Positions 33,703-43,888 are shown, numbered from the stretch's first letter. The stretch is DNA of 64,000 nt from UBA1268 sp965662195 (GCA_965662195.1 CBFIHA010000006.1:1-64000), one strand, 5' to 3'. The notes: generated from the letters alone by a model not told the origin. Numbers and translations are program-made.

Positions 33703-35136
33703 TCAGCGGGTACGACTCTCCCGGGCCCGGCCGGCAATTCCGGCGGCCCCGGTACCCTCGTCGAACATCGTCCAGACCGGCGTCCGGTCACGGAGACGCT
33801 TGAGGTATTCATCTTGGGACTTGGTCTGCCGCTGCTCCTGCAGCTCCTTGCGGATCGCCACCTGGGCATCGACGAACGCAGTTCGCCCCGCCTCTTTCCG
33901 CTCCAGCACCCGGACGATGTGCAGGGCATCACCATCGTCGAGGATGGCACTGAGTTCCCCGACCGGCAGCGTGAAAATCGCCTCGTCGATCACATCCGAA
34001 ACCAGGCTGCCCGGTCTGGTCCACTCATACTGTCCGCCATTGCGCGCGGATGGGCCCTCCGAGTTGGCCGTGGCGACCTCGGTCAGGGGCCGGCCCTGGA
34101 GAACCTCGTTGCCCATGGCAGCCAGCCGGTTCCAGGCGATATCCCGTGGCTGTGACGGAGTGATTTTGACCGTTAGCTGTTCAAACCGGGCCTGGGCCGG
34201 GAACTCGTATTCACTCAGGTGATTCTGGTACCAGGCAATCATCTCGGCATGGGGAATCTCGCCGGCGGTGCGGGCATTCTGCTGAATCCACTCCTGTGAC
34301 AATGCCCGCTCGAAGAACATCTTCCGCATCCGTTCGAGTGATTGTCCCTGACTACGGAGCTGCTGCTCGTACTCCAGCAGTGACGCCGCCCCCGCCGCCT
34401 TGATCATCTGGGGTAGTTGCTCCTGATCGAAGGCCTCGTCGACCTTGGCCTTGATTTCGGGCAACCGCTCCTCGGGGATTGTCCGGCAGGCGTCGACGTA
34501 GACGAGCAGCGATTCGACATGGGGCGGGAGGACCTGCTGATAGATCTGTAACTTGAGCTGTTTGACCTGTTCGGGCTTCAGGTTGGGCGACACCTTTGCC
34601 AACCATTCGGAGGCCGCTGGTGTCATCAGGTCACCGGCGAGCACCACTTCAGGGCCGACGCGGGCCACGACCATGGCCATTTCGACCGACTGCATGCCGG
34701 GAAGGTCATCCGTGGAGTCGCCTGCCTGGGAGGTTGGTGCGGCCTCTTGGTAATCGGCCTGAATGACACTGGATGATTGGGGCTTCGCGGCAGCGGGTTT
34801 CGTGGCGGTGTTCTGGTTGCCCTGCGTCCCTGTTTTTGCCAGCGGCTTGCCCTCGGGATCGACCGGTTCCAGCGGTCCTCCGGGGTTGTCGCGGATGCTG
34901 GAGAGCACATGCTGACTGACGGAGGCTGGAATTCCGGTTGGCCAGCCCTCCGGTCGTGACACCGATTCAGGAATGGTCGGAATCACCGGGGTGAACACCG
35001 CCGGGGCCGCCGCTGCTGCGGACCGCTCCTTCGCGGCTTTTGCCTCAGGCAGGGGGCTGCAGAGTGCAGCCATGGTCAGCAGCAGACCGAAACCCTGCCG
35101 AAAAGACGGCAAACGAACTGGTGAAATAGTCTGCAC
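33703..35136 (-). CDS. secreted parvulin-type peptidyl-prolyl isomerase (SurA-like)
   Basis: 477 aa from GTG 35136. A signal peptide (LLLTMAALCSPLPEAKA) precedes a disordered Ala/Pro/Gln-rich region to about residue 150. A SurA/PrsA-like helical chaperone region follows, then a parvulin domain (SQPRDIAWNRLAAM, NGGQYEWTRPGSLVSDVIDEAIFTLPVGE, DALHIVRVLERK). It likely assists folding of exported proteins. It follows mfd by 172 bp on the same strand. A second parvulin lies at the right edge of the window. Confidence 0.85.
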   Translation of the reverse strand: MQTISPVRLPSFRQGFGLLLTMAALCSPLPEAKAAKERSAAAAAPAVFTPVIPTIPESVSRPEGWPTGIPASVSQHVLSSIRDNPGGPLEPVDPEGKPLAKTGTQGNQNTATKPAAAKPQSSSVIQADYQEAAPTSQAGDSTDDLPGMQSVEMAMVVARVGPEVVLAGDLMTPAASEWLAKVSPNLKPEQVKQLKLQIYQQVLPPHVESLLVYVDACRTIPEERLPEIKAKVDEAFDQEQLPQMIKAAGAASLLEYEQQLRSQGQSLERMRKMFFERALSQEWIQQNARTAGEIPHAEMIAWYQNHLSEYEFPAQARFEQLTVKITPSQPRDIAWNRLAAMGNEVLQGRPLTEVATANSEGPSARNGGQYEWTRPGSLVSDVIDEAIFTLPVGELSAILDDGDALHIVRVLERKEAGRTAFVDAQVAIRKELQEQRQTKSQDEYLKRLRDRTPVWTMFDEGTGAAGIAGRARESRTR

Positions 35137-35308
35137 GGATCGTGGTACCGCAGAGGGTCGCTGGCCGGCCGCTTCGCAAGGCGGTCCGGGCCGGCATGGT
35201 CGTGCCGGACACTACAGATCACGGGCCAGCCGAAAAAGGGCAATGCGGCTCTCCCCCGAACAGTCCCCAGCGGGCCCATTTTGAACCGGCTCCAGACCCG
35301 AAAAGGTT

Positions 35309-38300
35309 TCAGCGACGCTGCGGTTTCTTGCCGCGCGGGGGCTGCCGGCCGCCCGGCAGCAGACCTCCAAGCAGCGTGAGCAACCGGTCGGGGTCGGCCG
35401 CCTCCTGCTCACTCAGGGGCAAGACGGCCGTCTTGTCGCCGACGATCCGAAGTTCACGTCCGGCCAGTTGGCAGGTTCTCCGCCACCGTTCGATCCGGCG
35501 AATGTCATGGTGGCCGCAGACCAGCAGACCGGGCTGTTTGGAGATTGAGTCGATGCCGAGTTCGGCTGCGGCAATCCGCAACCGCGTCAGCTCAAGCAGC
35601 CGTGCCGCTGCAGCCGGGAGCGGGCCAAACCGGTCGGCCAGTTCCGTTGCCAGTTGCTCCACCTGCGGCTGCATGCCGGCCCGCGAGATTCGCCGATAGA
35701 TGTCGATTTTTGTTCGCAGGTCGGCAATGTAGTCGCGGGGCAGCCAGGCATCGCCGGGCAGATCGATTGCCACCGCTGGAGGCTCGGACGGAGGCAGTTC
35801 CTGGAGGCCCCGCACGGCGTTCTCCAGTAGCCGGCAGTAGAGTTCGTAGCCGACGGTCGCGATGTGGCCGCTCTGCTGGGTCCCCAACAGGTTCCCAGCT
35901 CCACGGATCTCAAGGTCGCGCATCGCCAGTGAGAAGCCGGCGCCGGTGCTGGAAAACTCTTGAATGGCCCGCAGCCTGCGGGCGGCGGTCTCGGTCAGCC
36001 GGCCCGACTCTTTCACCAGCAGATAGCAATAGGCACGGTGGTGCGACCGACCGACCCGACCCCGGAGTTGGTGGAGATCGGCCAGGCCGTACTGGTCGGC
36101 CTCATCGATGAAGATGGTATTGGCCCGAGGAATATCGAGGCCGCTTTCAATGATGGTGGTCGCCAGCAGCAGCTGGGTGCGGCCGTTGACGAAGTCGAGC
36201 ATGACGGTTTCGAGCTCGGTCTCCGAGAGTCTGCCGTGGGCGATCCCGATGGTGATGTCGGGCACGATCCCGCGAATCCGGTCGGCCACTTTGTCGATGT
36301 CGTGGATGCGGTTGTGGACGAAAAAAATCTGGCCGTCCCGGGCGAGTTCGCGGTCGATGGCATGGCGAATCAGGGTTTCGTCGAATCGACCCACCCGGGT
36401 CTCCACTGCCAGCCGATTTGCCGGCGGTGTGGTCAGGTTCGAGATGTCGCGAATGCCGAGCATCGCCATGTGAAGCGTGCGGGGGATCGGTGTGGCAGTC
36501 ATCGTCAGCACGTCGACGCTCGCCCGCAGGGCCTTGAGCCGCTCTTTGACGTCGACCCCGAACCGCTGTTCCTCATCGACCACCAGCAGGCCGAGATTGG
36601 CGAAGTGAATATCAGCCTGGGCCAGCCGGTGGGTGCCAATCACAATGTCGACCGTTCCCCGGGCCAGGCCCTCGAGTGTCTCGCGGGTTTCCCGCGTCGG
36701 CGTCAGCCGCGACAGGCCACGGATACTGAAGGGGTATTCGGCAAATCGTTCGCAGAAGGTCCGCCGGTGCTGCTCGGCGAGGATTGTTGTCGGCACCAGG
36801 ACGGCCACCTGGCAGCCCGCCTCGGCAGTCTTGAAGGCGGCCCGCATCGCCAATTCGGTCTTGCCAAAGCCGACATCGCCGCAGAGCAGGCGGTCCATCG
36901 GCTTGGGCGTCTCCAGGTCGGCCCTGATCGCCGCAATCGCCGTCGCCTGGTCGGGGGTCGGATCGAACTGGAACGATTGCTCGAAGGCAACCTGCCAGGG
37001 GGTATCGGTGGGATAGGCCCGCCCCGGCCGCTCGGCCCGCACCGCTTGGATCTGCAGCATGTCGGCAGCCATGTCGGCAACCGCCCTCTCGACTGCCCGC
37101 TTCTGCTTCGCCCAGAGTGTGCCACCGATCTTGGCGAGTTTGGGGGTGGTTTTGCCGCCGCCGACATACTTCTGCACCAGTTCGATGGCGGAGGCGGGCA
37201 CGTAAATACGGGTCGACTCGGCGAACTCCAGTTCAAGGAACTCTTCGGTGCGACCCTGTTTCTGGAGGAGCTTCAGGCCGCGATACCGGGCGATGCCATG
37301 GGCGACATGGACCACCAGATCGCCCTCGTGCAGATCGAGAAAGGTGTCGATGGCCCGGCTGAGCCGGTGCCTGGGCAGCCGACTGGCGGCGGTCTCGTGC
37401 CGGCGGAAGAGTTCCGCTGCTGCAATCAGCACCAGTTTTTCGGGTACCAGCCGGAAGCCCGCCGACAGTCGCCCCCGGGTGAAGTGCAGCCTGCCGGCGC
37501 GGGCCGGTGCCGAGCCGCTCAGCAGTTCCGCCAGCCGCCGTTGCTCGGCTACGGTCGGCGTGACGACCCAGACTTCCTGGTCCTTGCCGACGGTGTCGAG
37601 TTCCTGGCAGACCCGGTCGAGCTGCCCGGTGAACCGCTCCACGCTCTCGACAGCGAGCTGTGCGGTCGCCTCGAGACTGGCCGGGGCGATCCCCGACAGG
37701 GTGACTGAAGGAAACCGGTAGATGCGGCTGAACAATTCCTCCGGCGAAAGCGTGGTTCCTGGCGGCAGCCGACTGAAAATCCGTTTGCCTTCCTCGGCAA
37801 GCTCGGCCGGCTCGACCAGCCCCCACCAGCTGTCAGCCGGCAGGATGTCGGTCAGCCACGACCGCCGGCCGCCGCTGGCGGTGGCGGTGGCGGTGGCGGT
37901 CAGCGCGGTCAGGTCGATCGCATCGATCGCGGTAATGCTGCGCTGGCTGACCGTGTCAAAGGTTCGTAACGACTCAATCTCATCGTCGTCCAGTTCCAGC
38001 CTGACCGGTCGCTCCCAGTCGGTGGCGTACAGGTCGATGATTCCACCCCGTCGGGCAAAGCTACCGGGATCGGCAAGCGCGTCGACCTGTCGCCAGCCCC
38101 GCGTAGTGAGCCAGTCGGCCAGTTCCTCGGGGTCGAGCCGCTGTCCCACGGCGAGTTGCCGGGTGCTGGCCAGAATCTGCCGGGGATCGGCCACTGGGGC
38201 AAGCAGCGCCCCGATCGACGTCACGAGAATCCGCGGGGCCCGCCCGGCGGGACCGGTCAGTCGCTTGACCACTGCAAGACGGGCCGCCTCGCCGGGATCA

Positions 38301-38662
38301 GCATCGGTGGACTGCCCGTCGAGGGTCGGATCAGCAAATGATTCGATGGCCGGGAGGAGATCGACCGGCAGAGCCGAGAACAGTTCCAGATCATCGGCCA
38401 GCAGTTCAGCTTCGGTCGCGTGGGGTAGCACTACCACCAGCACGCCAGCCCCCGATTCCGGACGAGCCGCAGCCAGCCCGGCGATCGCCAGGCCGCAGGC
38501 AGCACCCCAGGTGCCACCGAGCGTGCCGCCATGGCCGGCCCGCAGGCTATCGACCACCCCGGCAAAGCCGCTGTGATCGCCAAGACCTGCCGCCAGTCGC
38601 AGAAGTCGTTCCGCCACCGGCGGTGGCTTTTCGGCGATGAGTGCGTTGTCGGCGGCGTCCAC
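35309..38662 (-). CDS. mfd: transcription-repair coupling factor
   Basis: About 1117 aa from GTG 38662, Mfd size. The N-terminal UvrB-like region, the RNA-polymerase-interacting stretch (LVVHVAHGIARYRGL), the SF2 translocase (FDPTPDQATAIAAI, Walker A GDVGFGKTE, VVDEEQRFGV, TATPIPRT, GRVGRS) and the C-terminal TRCF domain are all present. It displaces stalled polymerase and recruits UvrA. The exact start is uncertain: no ATG fits, GTG 38662 has no clear ribosome-binding site, and the frame stays open far upstream, antisense to ilvB. It contains a hexanucleotide repeat at 37876-37899. Confidence 0.95.
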   Translation of the reverse strand: MDAADNALIAEKPPPVAERLLRLAAGLGDHSGFAGVVDSLRAGHGGTLGGTWGAACGLAIAGLAAARPESGAGVLVVVLPHATEAELLADDLELFSALPVDLLPAIESFADPTLDGQSTDADPGEAARLAVVKRLTGPAGRAPRILVTSIGALLAPVADPRQILASTRQLAVGQRLDPEELADWLTTRGWRQVDALADPGSFARRGGIIDLYATDWERPVRLELDDDEIESLRTFDTVSQRSITAIDAIDLTALTATATATASGGRRSWLTDILPADSWWGLVEPAELAEEGKRIFSRLPPGTTLSPEELFSRIYRFPSVTLSGIAPASLEATAQLAVESVERFTGQLDRVCQELDTVGKDQEVWVVTPTVAEQRRLAELLSGSAPARAGRLHFTRGRLSAGFRLVPEKLVLIAAAELFRRHETAASRLPRHRLSRAIDTFLDLHEGDLVVHVAHGIARYRGLKLLQKQGRTEEFLELEFAESTRIYVPASAIELVQKYVGGGKTTPKLAKIGGTLWAKQKRAVERAVADMAADMLQIQAVRAERPGRAYPTDTPWQVAFEQSFQFDPTPDQATAIAAIRADLETPKPMDRLLCGDVGFGKTELAMRAAFKTAEAGCQVAVLVPTTILAEQHRRTFCERFAEYPFSIRGLSRLTPTRETRETLEGLARGTVDIVIGTHRLAQADIHFANLGLLVVDEEQRFGVDVKERLKALRASVDVLTMTATPIPRTLHMAMLGIRDISNLTTPPANRLAVETRVGRFDETLIRHAIDRELARDGQIFFVHNRIHDIDKVADRIRGIVPDITIGIAHGRLSETELETVMLDFVNGRTQLLLATTIIESGLDIPRANTIFIDEADQYGLADLHQLRGRVGRSHHRAYCYLLVKESGRLTETAARRLRAIQEFSSTGAGFSLAMRDLEIRGAGNLLGTQQSGHIATVGYELYCRLLENAVRGLQELPPSEPPAVAIDLPGDAWLPRDYIADLRTKIDIYRRISRAGMQPQVEQLATELADRFGPLPAAAARLLELTRLRIAAAELGIDSISKQPGLLVCGHHDIRRIERWRRTCQLAGRELRIVGDKTAVLPLSEQEAADPDRLLTLLGGLLPGGRQPPRGKKPQRR
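37876..37899. repeat. (TGGCGG)x4 microsatellite inside mfd
   Basis: Four perfect tandem copies of TGGCGG encode a Thr-Ala repeat (TATATATA) in the N-terminal part of Mfd. Unit length is a multiple of three, so slippage would change length without frameshift. Confidence 0.85.
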
Positions 38663-38806
38663 GGGCGTATTGTAGGGAATGTTCGTCCCACCGGTTTCGT
38701 GGTGGGCCTGCCCGCTGGCTGACCAGCGGCATCTTTTCGTGTATTGTTGACTTGGAGCGTCCGGGTGGATGGCCCGGCAGCAGCAGATTTCCGGAGGACG
38801 ACGACG

Positions 38807-40579
38807 ATGGCAACCGCAGAAGAACAGGCACGCACCGAGACGCTGGTCACCGGGGCAGATGCGGTTGTTGAGTCGCTGCTCAGGCATGGCGTCGAGGTGC
38901 TGTTTGCCTATCCGGGCGGCTGCAGCATGCCGCTGCACCAGTCGCTCACTCGCTACGGGGACCGTATTCGCACAATCCTGCCGAGGCATGAGCAGGGTGG
39001 GGCCTTTGCCGCTCAGGGCTATGCCCGCACCACTGGCAGGCCCGGCGTCTGCATGGCCACGAGTGGGCCGGGGGCGCTGAACCTGGTGACGGCCATTGCG
39101 GATGCCAAACTCGACAGTATTCCGCTGATCGCTCTCACCGGGCAGGTCCCGACCGCGGTGATTGGGACCGACGCATTCCAAGAGACGCCGATCGTGGAGG
39201 TCTGCCGGGGTATCACCAAGCATCACTTTCTCGTGACCCGCGCTGAGGACATCCCGCGGATTGTGAAGGAAGCGTTCCACATCGCCACCACCGGCCGACC
39301 GGGCCCGGTACTGATCGACCTGCCCAAGGATGTTCAGCAGACGCAAATCGTGCCCGACTACGACGTGCCGATGAACCTGCCCGGCTATCACCCCGAGGTT
39401 CGCCGTGCCCATCCGGAACAAATCGCCCAGGTCGCCAACGCCATTCGCCGGGCCAAGCGGCCGGTGATCTATGCCGGCGGTGGGGTGATCACTGGCAACG
39501 CTTCGGAAAACCTGCGAACCCTCGCCCGCAAGACCGGCATTCCGGTCACGATGACGCTGATGGGCCTCGGGGCGTTTCCGGGCGATGATCCGCTGTCGCT
39601 CGACATGCTCGGAATGCACGGCAGCGTCTATGCCAACTATGCCATCGACGAGGCCGATTTATTGATTGCCGTCGGTGTTCGCTTTGATGATCGGGTGACC
39701 GGCAAGGTGTCGGAATTTGCCCGTCACGGCTTCATCGTCCACATCGACATCGATCCCTCCGAGATCAACAAGAACAAGCCGGTTCACGTGCCCATTGTGG
39801 CCGATGTCAACGAGGCGCTGGGGCAGCTCAACGAGGTGGTCGAACCGCCCGAGGCCAGCCTCGCTGACTGGCACGCCCGCATCGCGGGCTGGAAGCAGGA
39901 GGACCCGTTCGCCTACGACACCAGCTATCCGGGTATTCTTCCCCAGGAGGCGATCGCTGAATTGTCGAAACTGGCTGCGAACCGCGACACTGTGGTCACG
40001 GTGGGCGTGGGCCAGCACCAGATGTGGGCGGCCCAGTTTTTCACCTTTCGCCGGCCCCGCACCTGGCTCTCCTCCAGCGGCCTCGGCACGATGGGCTTTG
40101 GCCTGCCGGCGGCGATGGGGGCACAGATCGGTTGCCCCGATGATCTGGTTATCGACATCGACGGGGACGGCAGCATCCTGATGAACATCCAGGAATTTGC
40201 CACCTGCACCTGCGAGAACATCCCGGTGAAGGTGTTGCTGCTCAACAACCAGCACCTCGGGATGGTGGTGCAGTGGGAAGATCGTTTCTTCAAGGGCAAC
40301 CGGGCCCATACCTATCTCGGCCCGGTTGAAAATCCCGAGGCCTGCGGCCAGGGGAACGGGATTTCACCTGAATGCCGCTACCCCGACTTTGTCGCCATTG
40401 CCAAGGCCTTTGGCTGGCAGGCGGAAACGATCGTGGCAAAGCCCGATCTCGTGCCAGCGCTGCGCCGATTGATTGAGTCGCCGGGACCGGCCCTGCTCGA
40501 TGTCCAGGTTCCGTACCAGGAGCACGTGCTGCCGATGATCCCCTCAGGTATGACCGTCCGCGAGCTGATCAAAAAATAG
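38807..40579 (+). CDS. ilvB: acetolactate synthase large subunit
   Basis: 590 aa ThDP-dependent enzyme. Motifs: FAYPGGCSMPLHQSL with downstream catalytic Glu region (LPRHEQGGAFAAQGYAR), SGPGALNLVTAIADA, and the ThDP/Mg site DGDGSILMNIQEFATC with LNNQHLGMVVQWE. It makes acetolactate or acetohydroxybutyrate for Val, Leu and Ile synthesis. The start is ATG 38807 with GGAGG 9 nt upstream. No ilvN regulatory subunit or ilvC is adjacent. It is divergent from mfd. Confidence 0.95.
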   Translation: MATAEEQARTETLVTGADAVVESLLRHGVEVLFAYPGGCSMPLHQSLTRYGDRIRTILPRHEQGGAFAAQGYARTTGRPGVCMATSGPGALNLVTAIADAKLDSIPLIALTGQVPTAVIGTDAFQETPIVEVCRGITKHHFLVTRAEDIPRIVKEAFHIATTGRPGPVLIDLPKDVQQTQIVPDYDVPMNLPGYHPEVRRAHPEQIAQVANAIRRAKRPVIYAGGGVITGNASENLRTLARKTGIPVTMTLMGLGAFPGDDPLSLDMLGMHGSVYANYAIDEADLLIAVGVRFDDRVTGKVSEFARHGFIVHIDIDPSEINKNKPVHVPIVADVNEALGQLNEVVEPPEASLADWHARIAGWKQEDPFAYDTSYPGILPQEAIAELSKLAANRDTVVTVGVGQHQMWAAQFFTFRRPRTWLSSSGLGTMGFGLPAAMGAQIGCPDDLVIDIDGDGSILMNIQEFATCTCENIPVKVLLLNNQHLGMVVQWEDRFFKGNRAHTYLGPVENPEACGQGNGISPECRYPDFVAIAKAFGWQAETIVAKPDLVPALRRLIESPGPALLDVQVPYQEHVLPMIPSGMTVRELIKK

Positions 40580-40600
40580 CCGCTGGCCGGCGAACGCTGT

Positions 40601-40616
40601 CGACCAGAGTTGGTCG
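40601..40616. terminator. small hairpin between convergent genes
   Basis: CGACCA and TGGTCG form a 6-bp stem around GAGT in the 58-bp gap between ilvB and the PilM-operon end. No U-tract follows. Confidence 0.3.
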
Positions 40617-40637
40617 CGGTAATGGGCCGCGCCGATG

Positions 40638-42041
40638 TCAGCGAATCTGAAAAGGTGAAAACGGGGTGTTCGGCCCGGGTGCTGGCAGTGGCTGCCCGCC
40701 AGCCGGGGCCGGCGGCTTTATCATGTCGGTGGGATTGGCAGCGGCATCGGGGGCAGCAGCATCTGGCTGCGGGTCGATCGCGTCGGCAGCCGCCAGCACG
40801 GTTTTGTCACCTGGGTCTTTATAAATCGCGAGGCCGAGAGTCCTCAGCTTTCCAGCCTTCTGCTCGTAGGGCTTGCCGGCATCGTCCAGGGCTGTGGCGA
40901 TTGCGGTGAGCGCGTCGGCGAGGCTGGCAAGCCGCCAGCTGGTCTGCAGACAACGCGCCACAGAGAACAGGCTTCGTTCGGGCAACAGAGATTCACCGTT
41001 GGGGCCCATCATCATCGGCTCGGCCATCATCGCCGGGCCACCAGCCTGAGGGTCGAGCCCGCTGAGGGAAAGTTCCAGCTTGATCAGCGCGAGTGCCTCC
41101 CGATCCTCCACCACCGCTGCGACGGCAACCGCCTCGATGAGTTCGACGATTTCAGCCGCCCGAGTGGCTTCGTCGGCTTTTACCAGGCGGGCGAGCAGTC
41201 CTGCTGCCCGCACCCGGAGATTGACCGGTCTGCCGGTATTCTGGAGCAGCGTCAACGCTGCTGTGCCCACGGCCGCCAGTGGCTTTGGGTCAGCTGCCGC
41301 CAATGGCACGAGTTCCACGGCCAGATCGAGGGTGCGTTGCTGGAGCCAGTCGATCAAAACGGTGGTGGCACCGGCCGGTGGCGTGTCGAGTTGCAGCAGC
41401 TGTTCAACCGTTGGCAGCAACCCGACAGCCGCCTGTTTGGTCTCCGGGGTGCTTCCACCACCTGCTGCTTGCACCCGGCCACGAAGACCAACCAGTGCGG
41501 CGACTCTCACGGCGGGTGTGACAGTGGCGTCGAGCGTCAGCTCGCAGAGAACCGGGGTCGCGGCCGCCAACAGTTGGCCTTCCTGCGTTTGCAACTCTCC
41601 CAACAGCAGGCAGGCGTTGACACTCCCTTCGACCGCCCCCTTTCCCCTCCGGGCCAGCTCATCGAGGGCCTCAACTGCAGCAACCGAAGCTTCGCCATAT
41701 GCCGCGGCATTCGTGATTTTGTCCAACAGCACCGCGGGCAATCTGGCCCGAATAGACGCCAGCCTGTCCCGGTTGGCATCCACCAGCAGCTGGGCGAGGC
41801 CGTCGTCCACCAACAGCCGCCGGTGACGATCGGTGAAGCCTCCCCCTGCGGCGAGTTCACTGCGGTAGGCCTTCAGGTCAGCCGACGCCTCAAATGCAGG
41901 CCAGTTTTCGAATCGTGGCTTTTGCTGGGCAGCGGCAGATGATGAGAGGGCAAGAAAGAACCCGCAAGCAAGCAGCGCGGTTGCACAAGCAATCGTCCAC
42001 TCGAAGCGTAGCTGTCGGCTGGTGCGTGGAATCCGTATCAT
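40638..42041 (-). CDS. secreted helical-repeat protein, last gene of the PilM operon
   Basis: 467 aa. A signal peptide or membrane anchor (ATALLACGFFLALSSSAAAQ) precedes an Ala/Leu-rich alpha-helical region (about 90-330) with HEAT/armadillo-like spacing (AVRVAALVGLRGRVQA, VNLRVRAAGLLARLVKA). A Met-rich loop (MMAEPMMMGPN) and a Pro-rich tail follow. ATG 42041 overlaps the upstream stop by one base (TGATG), so it is translationally coupled to the preceding gene. Function unknown; the operon suggests an envelope assembly. Confidence 0.7.
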   Translation of the reverse strand: MIRIPRTSRQLRFEWTIACATALLACGFFLALSSSAAAQQKPRFENWPAFEASADLKAYRSELAAGGGFTDRHRRLLVDDGLAQLLVDANRDRLASIRARLPAVLLDKITNAAAYGEASVAAVEALDELARRGKGAVEGSVNACLLLGELQTQEGQLLAAATPVLCELTLDATVTPAVRVAALVGLRGRVQAAGGGSTPETKQAAVGLLPTVEQLLQLDTPPAGATTVLIDWLQQRTLDLAVELVPLAAADPKPLAAVGTAALTLLQNTGRPVNLRVRAAGLLARLVKADEATRAAEIVELIEAVAVAAVVEDREALALIKLELSLSGLDPQAGGPAMMAEPMMMGPNGESLLPERSLFSVARCLQTSWRLASLADALTAIATALDDAGKPYEQKAGKLRTLGLAIYKDPGDKTVLAAADAIDPQPDAAAPDAAANPTDMIKPPAPAGGQPLPAPGPNTPFSPFQIR

Positions 42042-43882
42042 CAAAACCCCAGTTCTTGCGGTTGGGGAGGCTGCGGCGGCATGTAACCCGGCAGCGTCGG
42101 CAGGTAATCACGGACAGGCTTGAACGATTCGATTGGTGTCACGTGTTCCAGTCCACCGGCGGCATTGACCAGCAGCAATTCAAACGGAGGTGGTGGAACA
42201 AAGCCCCGGCTGATCCGTTTTTTTTCAGCCACTTCCTGCTCGCCCACCAAGTCCAAGACAGTGACGTCGGTCTCGACGTCGTGTTTCGGTACGGAGATCC
42301 GCCAGTTTCCGATCCTGAGTCGCTGTGATTCTTTCTCAATTCCGATCAGCCGGCCGCGCTGAATCTCGGTGGAGTGCAGTTCAAGGTTGCCCGAGTCGGG
42401 ATTGGCATCGAGGACAAGGGCCTCGTTGTCGTTGCCGCCGAGCCCGAACAGCTTCTTGTCGCTGGCTGCCAGCATCCGCGTAACGACGCGGCTGCGGCTC
42501 GGTACCCGGACCAGCCCTCCGCTGGCCGCCGGGCCGGCCTCAGCCGGGTCGGCTGCCAGCGTGACGATTCCGGCCTGCGACGGATCTTCGAGGTATCGGA
42601 CCGGCAGGCTGACGTTGGGGTTCCAGAGCCGGATCGTGACCCGATACCGGTAGGTTTCGCCTGGTTCGACGTCAGTGTCGAGAAACCGAAAAAGCCGGTA
42701 TTCAGTCCGGTTGATCATGCCATCAGGGCCGGCCATCGGATCATCAAAGCTGGGTTCCATGCCCGGATCACCGGGGAATCCACCGAATCCGCTTCCCATG
42801 CCACTTCCCGGCAGCATGCCGGAGTCTGCAAACGGAAGCCCGGGCAGGCCGCCTTGCTGTTGCTCCTGGGCCTCCTTTTGCTGCTGCTGGCGAAGTGTTT
42901 CAAGCTCGCCGATGACCCACGGGTGCAGGCCGGTGAGTCCCCAGGTGACACCACCCTGCGGTCCGGCAGGGGCCATCTGTCCGGCGAGACCGATCAGGCT
43001 GGGCCGCTCGGCAAGCTGCGGGAGTGGTCCGAAGAAACCAATCGGCATCGTGGCCGGATCCCTGGGATTTTCGGTGTCACTCAGGATGAGTTCCGCCGGG
43101 AGTGTCTCGGCAGCCACGCCGCTCCAACTTTGTCCCCACCGCTTGACTGCCTGTCGGAGATCGACTTTTTTCCAGGGGTCATCCTCGGATGCATCAAGTG
43201 TCTGCCGTTCCACCGTGAAGTCACTCCAGCGGGGAACGTCTCGTTGCGGATCTCGATAGCTCGCTTCCCCATAGCGGGAACGATACTCCTGAGCCTGCTT
43301 GCGGGCAGGAATGAGGCCGGTGAGGACGACGTAGGGCAGCAGGATGGCCGGCGGTGATTGCACCTGAGGCCCCTGTTGTTCCATCTCTTCAGGCACTCCT
43401 GGATTGCGGCCAGGGATCCCTCCCAGAGCCCGTTCCTCCTCTCGGCGGGCGATGACGGCCAATCCGGCGATCGCCCGCACCTGCTCAAGGGGGTAGACCG
43501 TGGGCGCGTCCCGCTTCCTGACGTCGCCGAGCAGCGGACGGTTGAGTCCCAGGCCAGCTGGGGGCGGGCTGACCTCATCATTCCGCCACTTTTCAATTTC
43601 TGCGACAGCATCAATCTGTGGGCCCCGGAGGCGTTTGGCAAGTTCGGCACGCTGTTCGTCCCCGAGTTCGCGAGTGAACTGCCTTGAAGCAGTCGTTGCC
43701 GCCTCTACCAGGCTGCGAGGCGCCTGCTCATTCGAGAGCATCCGTGTTCGCAGGGCATTCAACCCGCCCCACGCCAGCGGCAGGCTGCAGAGAATCGCAA
43801 TGGCCGCGAGCACCTTCTCACCGTGATTTGCCGCCAGTGAAAACAATGCCTCGGATGTAAATCTGAGTTTTGGAAGTTGCAT
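42041..43882 (-). CDS. membrane-anchored protein, third gene of the PilM operon
   Basis: 613 aa. One N-terminal membrane helix (VLAAIAILCSLPLAWGGL, about 24-42) anchors a large extracytoplasmic part. The middle is Gln- then Gly/Met/Phe-rich (residues about 345-400, low complexity). A beta-rich region follows, with EPGETYRYRVTIRLWNPN, an Ig- or fibronectin-like pattern. It ends in a Pro-rich tail. I do not recognise the family. It lies 6 bp after the second gene of the operon. Confidence 0.7.
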   Translation of the reverse strand: MQLPKLRFTSEALFSLAANHGEKVLAAIAILCSLPLAWGGLNALRTRMLSNEQAPRSLVEAATTASRQFTRELGDEQRAELAKRLRGPQIDAVAEIEKWRNDEVSPPPAGLGLNRPLLGDVRKRDAPTVYPLEQVRAIAGLAVIARREEERALGGIPGRNPGVPEEMEQQGPQVQSPPAILLPYVVLTGLIPARKQAQEYRSRYGEASYRDPQRDVPRWSDFTVERQTLDASEDDPWKKVDLRQAVKRWGQSWSGVAAETLPAELILSDTENPRDPATMPIGFFGPLPQLAERPSLIGLAGQMAPAGPQGGVTWGLTGLHPWVIGELETLRQQQQKEAQEQQQGGLPGLPFADSGMLPGSGMGSGFGGFPGDPGMEPSFDDPMAGPDGMINRTEYRLFRFLDTDVEPGETYRYRVTIRLWNPNVSLPVRYLEDPSQAGIVTLAADPAEAGPAASGGLVRVPSRSRVVTRMLAASDKKLFGLGGNDNEALVLDANPDSGNLELHSTEIQRGRLIGIEKESQRLRIGNWRISVPKHDVETDVTVLDLVGEQEVAEKKRISRGFVPPPPFELLLVNAAGGLEHVTPIESFKPVRDYLPTLPGYMPPQPPQPQELGF

Positions 43883-43888
43883 GGCGGG

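Noticed and set aside
35960..37708. 582-codon plus-strand frame inside mfd
   Set aside because: Antisense shadow of a strongly conserved gene; no recognisable domain.
38663..39619. Upstream extension of the mfd frame
   Set aside because: It runs antisense through ilvB and gives about 319 residues without Mfd homology; the Mfd size fits a start near 38662.
42374..43357. 327-codon plus-strand frame inside the PilM operon
   Set aside because: Antisense to a gene coupled to its neighbours; no start signal or motif.
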